DNA of 14,702 nt, from contig DOZA01000033.1 of NCBI GenBank assembly GCA_003518245.1, positions 1 to 14,702 of the forward strand, read 5' to 3'. Each line of letters begins with the position of its first letter. Within the stretch, counting starts at the first letter, position 1. This document shows, one piece after another, positions 1 to 7,912 of this stretch. The position numbers and the translations under genes were made by a program. Below the pieces are notes generated by a model. It saw only the letters and a program-made list of their open reading frames with translations, did no database searches and was not told the origin of the DNA. Origin of the DNA: Bacteroidales bacterium (lineage in GTDB: Bacteria > Bacteroidota > Bacteroidia > Bacteroidales > VadinHA17).

Positions 1-3000
1 CATATCTACTATATTGCTTATTGCACCCGAAAAATTAAGCCATGTTCCGTTTCCAACACTTGGGTTCGCATTAAGGGTATAATCAGGTCCACATGCTTCA
101 TCATCCTGACCTGCATCAGCTACCGGAATTTCATATACCACAACTTTTCGGGTTCCATTCATTGAAATTGCTTCACATGAATTATTATCAACAATTGAAA
201 CAAAGGTATAGTCACTTGTGTATGTTGGTGAATGAAGGAAATCATGCGGTGAGCTGGCAGCTACGAATGATACCAGGTCCTGGGTGCCATCATTCAATGT
301 TACATTCCAGGGCGCAGCGCCAGTAAGGTTCATTGATACATCAATCTCAGAACCTGCACAGGTAGTATCCTCATCTGCTGTGATAGTACCTGTTGGCAGG
401 GGATAAATACCCACAATAATCACGTTGCTTGTATCTTTACAGCAATCAGATAAACCGGAAGATACTATTCGCCTGAAATAGGTAACATCCGACAGGTTGC
501 CAGGCTGGTAATCAATACCTGTATTGCCACCTGTTGCCGCTGACCATGCAATATTATCAGGACTGTCCTCCCAAAGGTAAACATATGTTCCATTCCCTCC
601 TGATGGATTATTTCCTGTAATAAGGTCAGGTGCTGTATTATAACAGGTCATAGGATCAGCCAGTATAATAGTATTATTACCTATAAGTGGTAATACAGCA
701 ATACTAATATTATTGCTTACCACCCCGCATTCACCTGAGCTTACCTTTCGCCTATACCAGGTATCCTCTGTCAGCACAGGGGGGCTGTAGTCTGTCAGGT
801 TGTTAGTTCCAGAAGCCGGTATCCATACAGACTGGTCAGTACTATATTCCCAGAGGAAGGTATATGTTCCATCACCGCCCGATACATCATCACCTGTAAG
901 TATATTTGGCAACTGATTGTAACATATTGTTGTGTCTACAAGGCCTGACAGAGTGCTTATATTATTATTAACAATAGCCGGGTGTACATTAACGACCACC
1001 ACGTTACTTGTATCATCACATACCGATGAAAGTATTATTCGTCTGTACCAGGTTGTATCAGAGAGTGAAGGAGGATTATGATCAATCTGGTCTGCTCCGG
1101 GGATAATAGTCCATGCTGCAGACCTGGTACTATCTTCCCAGGTATATGTATAATTACCATCACCTCCTCCCGGCGGGTCACCGATTATTGGATCAGGCAC
1201 TGAATCCTGGCATATGGTCTGGTCCGCTGAAATATTATTATTATTAATTGCTTCCAGGCTTGTAAGCAGAACCTGTGTAGATGTATCAATACAGCAGTCA
1301 AGCAGGCCTGATTTAACTATTCTTTTATAGTATTGGTCACCCGGGAAGTTCGGGGAATTCTCATCAGGGTTATAATCCTTAGCGTTATTAGTGCCTTCTG
1401 CGAGGCCCCACGTGCTCTGGTCAGTGCTGCTTATCCATTCATAGGTGTATGCACCATCTCCTCCAAGGGGATCAGATCCGGTGAGGTCATCAAAGAGGTC
1501 ATCAGAACATACGAACTGATTAGCATCATTTAGAATGCTATTATTTGTAATAACAGGCAGTACTTCAACTTTTACTCTGGCGCTTGTATCAACACACACC
1601 CCTGATGTAACTATTCTTGAATAATAAGCTGTAGCTGTGAGCACTGGCGGGTTATAATTATCATTATCTATAATACCCGGTGCAGTCTGCCAGTTATGTA
1701 ATTGTGTACTATCAAGCCATTCATAACTATATATATTATTCCCTCCCCCGAGCACGAAACCTGTTTGTTGTAACAGGCTTTCAGGGTCTTGTCCTGCGCA
1801 TATTATTGTATCATATCCGACAATATTATCTGTTATCAGTGGTTGCACAATCACTGTAACTGCTTTACTGGTATCTGAGACAGGTGTTGCATTACTATCA
1901 GTAACCACTCTTCTGAACTGTACTGTATCTGTTTCATTATCAGTTATTACCAGGTTCTTAGTATTGCCTGATCCTGGTACCAGTGACCAGATTAAATCCT
2001 CATCCACTTTTTTCTCCCATCTAAAAGTATAAGGTTCATCACCACCTACTGGTTCAGTACCCGTTATGCTCGGGGGCACTTGCCCGTAGCATATTGAGTC
2101 TGTTTGTGTAGCATTTGAGGAGAATACTATTGAGTTAAACAGGAATCCGTTAAGTAGCATCTCGAGGTTTGTTCTCACCAGGCCATTTCCTCCATCTCCT
2201 CCCTGTGACAGGCCAACAGGGTAATTTATTCTTCCTGCTTTTCCTCCGTCAATATTTACCTGCATCTCAGCCGGCACAGATGCTGCACTTATCCATATCA
2301 GGCCTCCTCCTCCGCCACCACCTGTACCGTATATCTCTGTGGAATGGCCTCCAGAGCCGCCTTTTGCTTCAACGTTTATATCTGATGATGCATAGGTTCT
2401 TACGGATAGCACAACTGATCCTGCACCTCCTCCACCACCGGCACCTCCATTTCCTCCTGCTATTGTAAGTATTGAATCTCCGTTTGCTTTTATTACATGA
2501 TCATTCCCCACAATTGAATCAGCCAGTATCAGCACTATTCCTCCTCCCCGGGCACCACTTGTGCCTGTACCGTCAGTATAACCGCTACCGCCACCACCGC
2601 CGCCCATGATTATTCTGTCAGTGAAATCTGAAGGATCGACCAGCCAACCGCCTCTGCCATTATCTATATACAGTGGTGTTCTCTGCTTATTACCGTTTCC
2701 TCCCTCTCCAAAGCCGGCACCTCCGCCACCTCCTGAGAATTCACCTGTAGCGCCACCACCACCTGTATAAAGAGCGCCTCTTCCTTTCCAGAGAGTATCG
2801 ATATAAAACGGGTTTCCCAGAGCATGAGTAGCATGTCCTTCTCCTTTAAAACCAGCAACCGTTGAGCTAACAGGGTAATAATATTTAGGGTCAATAAGAG
2901 GCAGACCATTAATAACGACACTATCACCTCCTTTAAAACCTTTTCCGCTAACATTAATATCAGCATTTAGCTCCAGCCTTCTATTTGCAATCAATGCCAG

Positions 3001-3504
3001 CACTCCTCCAGTACCTGATATACTGTCCCATGCAGGACAAGTGAGTTCGCCATTAACATTGGCACTCTTATAAGAAGGTACTTTAACAACCTGTATCAGC
3101 CCTTCGACATTATAATTATCATACCCTGCAAGATCGTTTCTAAAAATAATCCTGTTAGGACCTGTCTCTACCTGCTCAATTACAATTAACTCATAGAACC
3201 CCACTCCATAACTGCCGGGTTGTCCCTCAAGGTAACCATCTTCCTGTCCAAAGCCACTTGTCTGAGATACCTGGACCGATACTCCCTTCATTTGTATTAC
3301 AAGTACAGTGTCGCCGCTGCTAAAACCTGTAACATCATCAAGTATTAAAGCATCAGTTGCTTCAATAGTATTAACCCTGGCGTAAGTATTTATTATTCCC
3401 GATATATCTTTCTGGGGTGAGCCTAATAATATACTCCCTGTCAAAGGAGAAATAATTATTAATAAGACAATAATTGATATATTCCTACAAAAATACCGGG
3501 CCAT
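1..3504 (-). CDS. Giant secreted repeat protein (Ig/PKD-like repeats), C-terminus beyond left edge
   Basis: An uninterrupted reading frame of 1168 codons runs from ATG at 3504 to the left edge. TAA and TGA lie in frame directly before the ATG, so it cannot start earlier. Residues 1-30 look like a signal peptide (RYFCRN, then a long hydrophobic run). Residues ~50-190 form a globular N-terminal domain (FSSGDTVLVIQMKG, later NADINVSGKGFKGG) of a kind I recall from large secreted Bacteroidota proteins. Residues ~240-440 are glycine-rich, with runs such as GGGGGGSG. From ~465 on come six repeats of ~96 residues, followed by two divergent domains. Each repeat has an early Cys (472, 569, 666, 765, 861, 954), a Tyr/Trp core (YTYxWE) and an end like YRRIVxSxxCxDTSN. 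The architecture suggests a cell-surface adhesin or matrix protein exported by type IX secretion. This is inference: the C-terminal sorting domain that would prove it lies outside the window. Confidence 0.88.
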   Translation of the reverse strand, partial: MARYFCRNISIIVLLIIISPLTGSILLGSPQKDISGIINTYARVNTIEATDALILDDVTGFSSGDTVLVIQMKGVSVQVSQTSGFGQEDGYLEGQPGSYGVGFYELIVIEQVETGPNRIIFRNDLAGYDNYNVEGLIQVVKVPSYKSANVNGELTCPAWDSISGTGGVLALIANRRLELNADINVSGKGFKGGDSVVINGLPLIDPKYYYPVSSTVAGFKGEGHATHALGNPFYIDTLWKGRGALYTGGGGATGEFSGGGGGAGFGEGGNGNKQRTPLYIDNGRGGWLVDPSDFTDRIIMGGGGGGSGYTDGTGTSGARGGGIVLILADSIVGNDHVIKANGDSILTIAGGNGGAGGGGGAGSVVLSVRTYASSDINVEAKGGSGGHSTEIYGTGGGGGGGLIWISAASVPAEMQVNIDGGKAGRINYPVGLSQGGDGGNGLVRTNLEMLLNGFLFNSIVFSSNATQTDSICYGQVPPSITGTEPVGGDEPYTFRWEKKVDEDLIWSLVPGSGNTKNLVITDNETDTVQFRRVVTDSNATPVSDTSKAVTVIVQPLITDNIVGYDTIICAGQDPESLLQQTGFVLGGGNNIYSYEWLDSTQLHNWQTAPGIIDNDNYNPPVLTATAYYSRIVTSGVCVDTSARVKVEVLPVITNNSILNDANQFVCSDDLFDDLTGSDPLGGDGAYTYEWISSTDQSTWGLAEGTNNAKDYNPDENSPNFPGDQYYKRIVKSGLLDCCIDTSTQVLLTSLEAINNNNISADQTICQDSVPDPIIGDPPGGGDGNYTYTWEDSTRSAAWTIIPGADQIDHNPPSLSDTTWYRRIILSSVCDDTSNVVVVNVHPAIVNNNISTLSGLVDTTICYNQLPNILTGDDVSGGDGTYTFLWEYSTDQSVWIPASGTNNLTDYSPPVLTEDTWYRRKVSSGECGVVSNNISIAVLPLIGNNTIILADPMTCYNTAPDLITGNNPSGGNGTYVYLWEDSPDNIAWSAATGGNTGIDYQPGNLSDVTYFRRIVSSGLSDCCKDTSNVIIVGIYPLPTGTITADEDTTCAGSEIDVSMNLTGAAPWNVTLNDGTQDLVSFVAASSPHDFLHSPTYTSDYTFVSIVDNNSCEAISMNGTRKVVVYEIPVADAGQDDEACGPDYTLNANPSVGNGTWLNFSGAISNIVDM
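385..2112 (-). repeat. Six tandem ~96-residue Ig/PKD-like protein repeats
   Basis: Inside the large secreted protein, the early cysteine recurs at residues 472, 569, 666, 765, 861 and 954, giving spacings of 97, 97, 99, 96 and 93. The shared pattern is a Cys, then P and an I/LTG motif, GGDGxYTYxWE, a Trp, Y(N/S/Q)PP, WYRR and a closing C-DTSN strand followed by a V-x-V-x-P linker. Repeats 3 and 6 share an insertion ending in adjacent cysteines (SGLLDCC and SGLSDCC), whereas repeats 2, 4 and 5 have a single Cys there and repeat 1 has none. Cysteines at 1049 and 1138 mark two further, more divergent domains. The repeats are diverged in protein and DNA, so this is an old duplication and not a recent array. 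Such repeats usually form stacked beta-sandwich domains; that fold is inferred. Confidence 0.85.
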
Positions 3505-3524
3505 TTATCAGATCTTCAACAATG

Positions 3525-3554
3525 CTAATATAACTAATTTATTACAGTAATCAA
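3525..3554 (-). promoter_or_regulatory. Candidate Bacteroidota promoter for the repeat protein
   Basis: On the minus strand TTG (3554-3552) is followed by 19 bases and TATATTAG (3532-3525), a one-mismatch fit to the Bacteroidota -7 consensus TAnnTTTG. Transcription would begin near 3518, giving a leader of about 14 bases. No Shine-Dalgarno-like sequence is visible, which is normal in this phylum. Confidence 0.45.
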
Positions 3555-3558
3555 GCGG

Positions 3559-3590
3559 GTTAATTAACACAAAATTTTATATTAATTAAC
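3559..3590. repeat. AT-rich inverted repeat GTTAATTAA / TTAATTAAC
   Basis: GTTAATTAA (3559-3567) and TTAATTAAC (3582-3590) are perfect 9-base inverted arms around a 14-base spacer containing AAAATTTT. The left copy is itself a 10-base palindrome (GTTAATTAAC). It lies between the kinase stop codon and the candidate -33 element of the repeat-protein gene. It could be a regulator site, an UP-like element or part of the kinase transcript end; there is no GC stem or clear T tract to make it a standard terminator. Chance is possible in such AT-rich DNA. Confidence 0.35.
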
Positions 3591-3598
3591 AAATCTCA

Positions 3599-6500
3599 TC
3601 ATTTATATGAAAGTATCGGGTATTCAACATAAAAAACAGCTCCTTTGCCTGGTTCCGAATCAAACCATATTTTACCATCTGCTGTTTCGACTATCCTCTT
3701 TACTATAGCCAGTCCAAGACCCATTCCTGATGATTTGGTGGTGAAATTCGGGGTAAATAGTTTGTCTTTAAGTTGGTAAGGTACACCCACACCATTATCT
3801 TCAACACGTATTAATGCCTTCTGGTCTTTAACAGAAAGGTCAACATTAATATAACCACTTTTGTTTCCGGGGATGGCCTGCACAGCATTCCTGAACAGAT
3901 TGGACAGCATGCTATTCATCTGCTCTTTATCAGCAAATACTCTTACTTCTTTCAGATCATTAAAGTTGATTTTCAAGTCAATATTTTTAATATCACGATA
4001 TAGCTCTGAGACTGATTTAACATGGCTGATAAGGTCAGTTTCACGGGGACTTGCTTTTGGCATACGTGCAAAATTTGAAAATTCAGTAGCTATAGAAGAC
4101 AAGTTTTCAATTTGCTCTATCTGGTGTTGTTTAAAACTTTTCAGGCTTACTTCAAAATTTTCCGGATTGTCTTTCCACTTCTTGTACAATTGCTGAACAT
4201 TCAGTTTCATAGGTGTAAGTGGATTCTTTATTTCATGTGCTATCTGCTTGGCCATTCCCCTCCATGCATCCTCTCGTTCCGACCTGGCCAGTTTCAATAC
4301 ACTGGACTGCAGCTCATCCAGCATCTTATTATACTGTAATACGAGCTCTGATATTTCATCATGACCACTATATTCCAAAGGTTTACTTTTTTCTTCCAGC
4401 CGTACTGATGCCAGTCCTTGCTGCAACATTCTCAAGGGATTTGTTATTCTGACAGAAATAAGAACAGCTATACTCATAGCAATAACAAGCAGTATTGTTG
4501 AGAAATTTATCATGGCTACAATAAGGTTCGATGTTTCTTCACTTATCCTGCTCTGCATATTAAAATACGGAAGATTGAGATATGCTAGTGTCTTATTCCT
4601 GTTATTCACAAAAGGTGAGTAAGCAGAGATATATTCAAGCTGGCTTATATGTTCATTATGTATATATTGTGCCTGACCATGGTGTTTCAATCGCGAATAT
4701 GCGCTGAAATTCATTCTTGTACTTTTCAGATTCTTATCAAACACCTCCCTGCGTGAGGTTGCTATAAGTTCGCCCTGTATATTATAAAGATTAATATCAG
4801 TTCTCAAAACATTAGAAAATTTAACCAATAAGGCATCGAGGTCAGGGTATGATTCGGCTCTCCAATCCATTGTCAGTGTGTCAAGATCTGATAATTTATG
4901 ATCAAGCTCGATACAGACTGAACCCAGCTTTTCTGTTATATTTTCAAAATGTTTACCATGATACTGATTTATACTCAGTATAACCACCACTGTTCCTATT
5001 GCTATAAGCGAACCGAGCAGGATACCAATAAAAGAGACCTGTAGCTTCTGTGTAAAATTCAATCTCCCGGGTGTAATATTCTCCGGTGGTTTGATAATCG
5101 CCAGTATGATCAGTAATAGCACAAAAAAGGTAATAAAGAGGTACGTAAAGGTCACCAGAATATCTATAAAACTAAGCTGAGGCCTGGCAACAACTACAGC
5201 TATTTTGCCTCCAGTGTATATAAAATATTCCATTTCATCATCCCTTACAGCATGATATCCTGTCTTATCTTTTCCTGGCACATTAAGATAAGTACTGAAA
5301 GGGTATTCACCTGTCTGCAATACAAGCGAATCGTTAATATACTTGGCAATTGAATAGTCACCGATATTAACCTGCTTATCATATTCATCATCAATAAGCA
5401 ATTCAGGATACCCTGACTGTGAATATTTTACCAGGTTAATAAGTTCAATAAATAAACCGTTTTCACCTTCATTATCCAGATCAAAATATAAACATCCAAG
5501 GTAATAAGGTCTTCCTGAATTATTATCCAGGAAAACGAGGTTACTATCGCTTACAGGTATTCCAAGCTTTTTTAATCTATCGTGGAAAAAATCGAAGCAG
5601 TTTTCCACCCTGCCTGTATCCGATTCAAAGTACAGAGGTGAATCATTTTTGCAAATAGTATATAATTTGTCGTAGTTATCCCAGTAACCAATGAAATATT
5701 TACTGTCGAGGTATGAGTATACCTGGTTTACCTTATCTGGGCCCATAAAATCCTGGTTCATCATTACAGGAAGAATTGTATCATTTCTCAAATCTTCCCA
5801 TAAATCAAGTAATAATGCCTCTCCGTAAATATCATTCTGATTACTGAAATTAACTGATACTACCTTTAACTTCTCAGTTTCTTTCTCCCATGTTAGACCG
5901 GGTATAACATATGCTGAATAAGCAGCAGCTATTATGGCGAATGTTACGCTGATATTTATAAGTCTTGCATTTTCGCTTCTGAAAACCCATGCCTGCAGAG
6001 CCAGCAGGGAGAAAGCAATCAGGTGTATTGATGAAGGTTCGCCAAAAAATAAGTGTAACAGGAAAAGAATGATAATTGACAGTGCCACTGCCGGCAATAT
6101 AGTTTTCAGGGATAATTTCTTACATATTTTAGCAACTTTCAACAGGTATACACTGAATCCCGTAAGGATAAGAGCAGCAGCAGCAATAGAGATTATTGTG
6201 AAGATATCTATATCAAGTATTTCGTATATCCTGAAATGAATATTTGAATCCATTACAAGTATATGCAGCAATCTACCGAATGCAAAGAATATAAATGATG
6301 AAACTGATAGAAAAGCAGCAATTATGAAGAAATTCCCCCAGCTATTATCTCTATTGCAAGCTGGTTTAGGGAAATATTTATAAAACTGGTGGCATACAAA
6401 AAGAAAAAGAACACTCAGAAATAATAAATGTCCGGGTGAAGGGGCAAGGGGCCCAAGGCTGAATCTGAAGGGCGAAAATATCTCCATTCCGGTAAAAATC

Positions 6501-7267
6501 CCCGGCTTGTCGAGAAAGAGGAATATAAGGTATAATATCAACACAGACTGTACTGATATTATAAATCCAAGGTAAGAAAACCCTTTGCCTACTAACCATT
6601 TTGCTATTCTGTCTATCATTACAAGTAAGAGAAAAGCAAAAAGCAGCCATAATATTAGTGGTATAACAACTATCCCTGTTATATAATTCCCCTCCTGATC
6701 AAACATCAGGGAAAAAAGATACTGGTCCCCACTATCAAATACCGGAAAACCCTTATCTCTGTCGGTGCCATACAATGTCTTGATTTTTAAACCAAATCCG
6801 GGGTTGAATCCAGAGCTGAGATAATTATTATTTATGCTGTATTCGGTATATACAGGTATAAGACATATATATATATCTTCACCATTTATTAACCTGTTAG
6901 CAATTACCTTATGATTATTTATATTAACCATTTTTTCACTGAACAGGTCATCATCATACTCGACAGGCAGGGTAATACTGTTGTCTGTCCATTCAGTAAG
7001 CTTACCATCCCTGTATTTATAAAGGCTGAAAATACTTGAACTGACGTAGTCTGTGTACCTTAGTTCTTTAAATAGGGAGTCGTTACCTGCAATTTGCTCC
7101 AGGCATTTTATTCCCTTCTGTTCAGCTTTCTGTAGCTTATTCTCAAATGCATTAGCCTCAAGCCTGTATTTAATTTCACTTTCTGATATTATATCAGATA
7201 CCAGTGCCAGAGCAATTACTGACATGAGCAGTATAAGAATTTTCCGGTTTGTAATTGAAAATTTCAT
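3599..7267 (-). CDS. Multi-pass sensor histidine kinase with HAMP domain (orphan)
   Basis: A 1222-residue inner-membrane histidine kinase. About 12 membrane segments are visible: 8-26, 197-219, 232-252, 279-297, 312-336, 355-376, 389-408, 413-429, 436-456, 702-725, 743-766 and 918-938. Three soluble loops lie between them (~30-195, ~460-700, ~768-917). A HAMP linker (~939-992) leads to the phosphoacceptor region with AHEIKNPLTP and His1011. The ATP-binding domain has an N box (Asn1123, Asn1127), G1 box DNGVGVP (Asp1157), F box around PNFTTK and G2 box GMGLGLAIV (1181-1189). All catalytic motifs are intact and resemble NtrY-type kinases. It lies 17 bases downstream of rlmH and is probably co-transcribed with it. 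No response regulator lies in the window, so its partner and signal are unknown. The long multi-pass N-terminal half is the unusual part. Confidence 0.92.
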   Translation of the reverse strand: MKFSITNRKILILLMSVIALALVSDIISESEIKYRLEANAFENKLQKAEQKGIKCLEQIAGNDSLFKELRYTDYVSSSIFSLYKYRDGKLTEWTDNSITLPVEYDDDLFSEKMVNINNHKVIANRLINGEDIYICLIPVYTEYSINNNYLSSGFNPGFGLKIKTLYGTDRDKGFPVFDSGDQYLFSLMFDQEGNYITGIVVIPLILWLLFAFLLLVMIDRIAKWLVGKGFSYLGFIISVQSVLILYLIFLFLDKPGIFTGMEIFSPFRFSLGPLAPSPGHLLFLSVLFLFVCHQFYKYFPKPACNRDNSWGNFFIIAAFLSVSSFIFFAFGRLLHILVMDSNIHFRIYEILDIDIFTIISIAAAALILTGFSVYLLKVAKICKKLSLKTILPAVALSIIILFLLHLFFGEPSSIHLIAFSLLALQAWVFRSENARLINISVTFAIIAAAYSAYVIPGLTWEKETEKLKVVSVNFSNQNDIYGEALLLDLWEDLRNDTILPVMMNQDFMGPDKVNQVYSYLDSKYFIGYWDNYDKLYTICKNDSPLYFESDTGRVENCFDFFHDRLKKLGIPVSDSNLVFLDNNSGRPYYLGCLYFDLDNEGENGLFIELINLVKYSQSGYPELLIDDEYDKQVNIGDYSIAKYINDSLVLQTGEYPFSTYLNVPGKDKTGYHAVRDDEMEYFIYTGGKIAVVVARPQLSFIDILVTFTYLFITFFVLLLIILAIIKPPENITPGRLNFTQKLQVSFIGILLGSLIAIGTVVVILSINQYHGKHFENITEKLGSVCIELDHKLSDLDTLTMDWRAESYPDLDALLVKFSNVLRTDINLYNIQGELIATSRREVFDKNLKSTRMNFSAYSRLKHHGQAQYIHNEHISQLEYISAYSPFVNNRNKTLAYLNLPYFNMQSRISEETSNLIVAMINFSTILLVIAMSIAVLISVRITNPLRMLQQGLASVRLEEKSKPLEYSGHDEISELVLQYNKMLDELQSSVLKLARSEREDAWRGMAKQIAHEIKNPLTPMKLNVQQLYKKWKDNPENFEVSLKSFKQHQIEQIENLSSIATEFSNFARMPKASPRETDLISHVKSVSELYRDIKNIDLKINFNDLKEVRVFADKEQMNSMLSNLFRNAVQAIPGNKSGYINVDLSVKDQKALIRVEDNGVGVPYQLKDKLFTPNFTTKSSGMGLGLAIVKRIVETADGKIWFDSEPGKGAVFYVEYPILSYK

Positions 7268-7284
7268 TTCCTATCTCTCATTTT

Positions 7285-7758
7285 TTAATCATGATGATAA
7301 GGAATACCTTTTAATATTGTAAATGCCCGGTACAGCTGTTCAGCGAACAATAACCGTACCATCTGGTGTGAAAAAGTCATCCTGGAGAGTGCTATAATCC
7401 TGTTTGCACTCTTTTTAAGCTCATCGTTAATCCCAAATGACCCTCCAATAATAAACACTATCCTTCTGGGTCCTGTATTCATCATCTTCTGAATAAAAGA
7501 AGCAAAACTCCTTGAATCCATCTGTTCTCCTGCTTCATCCAGCAGGACTATTATATCTCCTTTTTTAAATTGCTCAGCTATTTTATCAGCTTCTTCATTT
7601 TTTCTAACTGCCCAGGGCTTATTAGCTGAATCACGCGATGTATTAACAGTGATTATTTCAAGAGTTATCATCTTCCTTATCCTTGAATAATACAATGACA
7701 AACCCTCGTTGAGGTATCTGCTGTCGGTTTTCCCTACCTGTACAATTGAAAGTTTCAT
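7285..7758 (-). CDS. rlmH: 23S rRNA pseudouridine-1915 N3-methyltransferase RlmH
   Basis: A 157-residue SPOUT-family methyltransferase that methylates pseudouridine 1915 in helix 69 of 23S rRNA using S-adenosylmethionine. I chose ATG at 7758 because the protein then begins MKLSIVQVGKTD, the normal RlmH start, and has the family's usual length (~155-160). An upstream TTG at 7809 in the same frame would add 17 unrelated residues and falls inside the predicted -7 box. The SAM-binding knot is seen as VFIIGGSFGI, followed by the family signature SRMTFSHQMVRLLFAEQLYRA and the C-terminal PYHHD. It is the first gene of a two-gene minus-strand unit with the sensor kinase and diverges from the DUF4783-nadC-yihY operon. 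Confidence 0.95.
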   Translation of the reverse strand: MKLSIVQVGKTDSRYLNEGLSLYYSRIRKMITLEIITVNTSRDSANKPWAVRKNEEADKIAEQFKKGDIIVLLDEAGEQMDSRSFASFIQKMMNTGPRRIVFIIGGSFGINDELKKSANRIIALSRMTFSHQMVRLLFAEQLYRAFTILKGIPYHHD

Positions 7759-7806
7759 AACAGGTTTATTAAGCCCTGGTTTCCAATATTGTTCAAGATA
7801 AACATA

Positions 7807-7814
7807 CAAAATTA
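7807..7814 (-). promoter_or_regulatory. Candidate -7 box for rlmH and the kinase
   Basis: TAATTTTG on the minus strand fits the Bacteroidota -7 consensus TAnnTTTG exactly and would give a leader of about 40 bases before the ATG at 7758. No good TTG -33 element lies 18-22 bases upstream, so this is moderate evidence only. Confidence 0.4.
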
Positions 7815-7839
7815 AATAAACTATCTGAATTTTCTGATC

Positions 7840-7859
7840 AGGCCTTTATGAACAGGCCT
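7840..7859. repeat. Paired AGGCCT palindromes between divergent promoters
   Basis: Two copies of the palindrome AGGCCT (7840-7845 and 7854-7859) are separated by 8 bases (TTATGAAC), flanked by TGA on the left (7835-7837) and TCA on the right (7863-7865). The whole could form a short hairpin or a two-site operator. It is the only GC-rich element in the ~70 bases between the two outward-facing -7 boxes. The function is inferred from position alone. Confidence 0.3.
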
Positions 7860-7884
7860 ATTTCATGATTTAATTTATTTCGAC

Positions 7885-7892
7885 TACTTTTG
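7885..7892 (+). promoter_or_regulatory. Candidate -7 box for the DUF4783-nadC-yihY operon
   Basis: TACTTTTG matches TAnnTTTG exactly, 21 bases before the ATG at 7913. The -33 position lacks a TTG, so the promoter may be weak or activator-dependent. Confidence 0.4.
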
Positions 7893-7912
7893 TATATATA
7901 CCAAGATATAAA

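Noticed and set aside
385..2112. CRISPR-like or DNA tandem-repeat array
   Set aside because: The periodicity of ~290 bases is at the protein level; the DNA is diverged between units and there are no short identical repeats with unique spacers.
2169..2966. Open frames on both strands (2169-2468 plus, 2664-2966 minus) that could be read as small genes
   Set aside because: They lie inside the glycine-rich coding region of the large secreted protein; its GGN-rich codons keep other frames open. Their translations are low-complexity Leu/His or Leu/Val strings with no family features.
1..3504. Frameshift or broken gene in the left region, suggested by many short overlapping frames
   Set aside because: Translating the minus strand from 3504 gives one uninterrupted frame to the edge with consistent domain content.
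6378..6650. A 90-codon minus-strand frame within the kinase gene
   Set aside because: It is another frame over the membrane-segment coding region of the kinase and has no independent start context or recognisable domain.
7759..7809. N-terminal extension of RlmH from a TTG at 7809
   Set aside because: It would add 17 residues unlike RlmH and would place the start inside the predicted -7 box. ATG at 7758 gives the canonical MKLSIVQVGKT start.
7840..7859. Rho-independent terminator at the AGGCCT pair
   Set aside because: The stem is only 6 pairs, no T tract follows on either strand, and it lies between divergent gene starts where no transcript should end.
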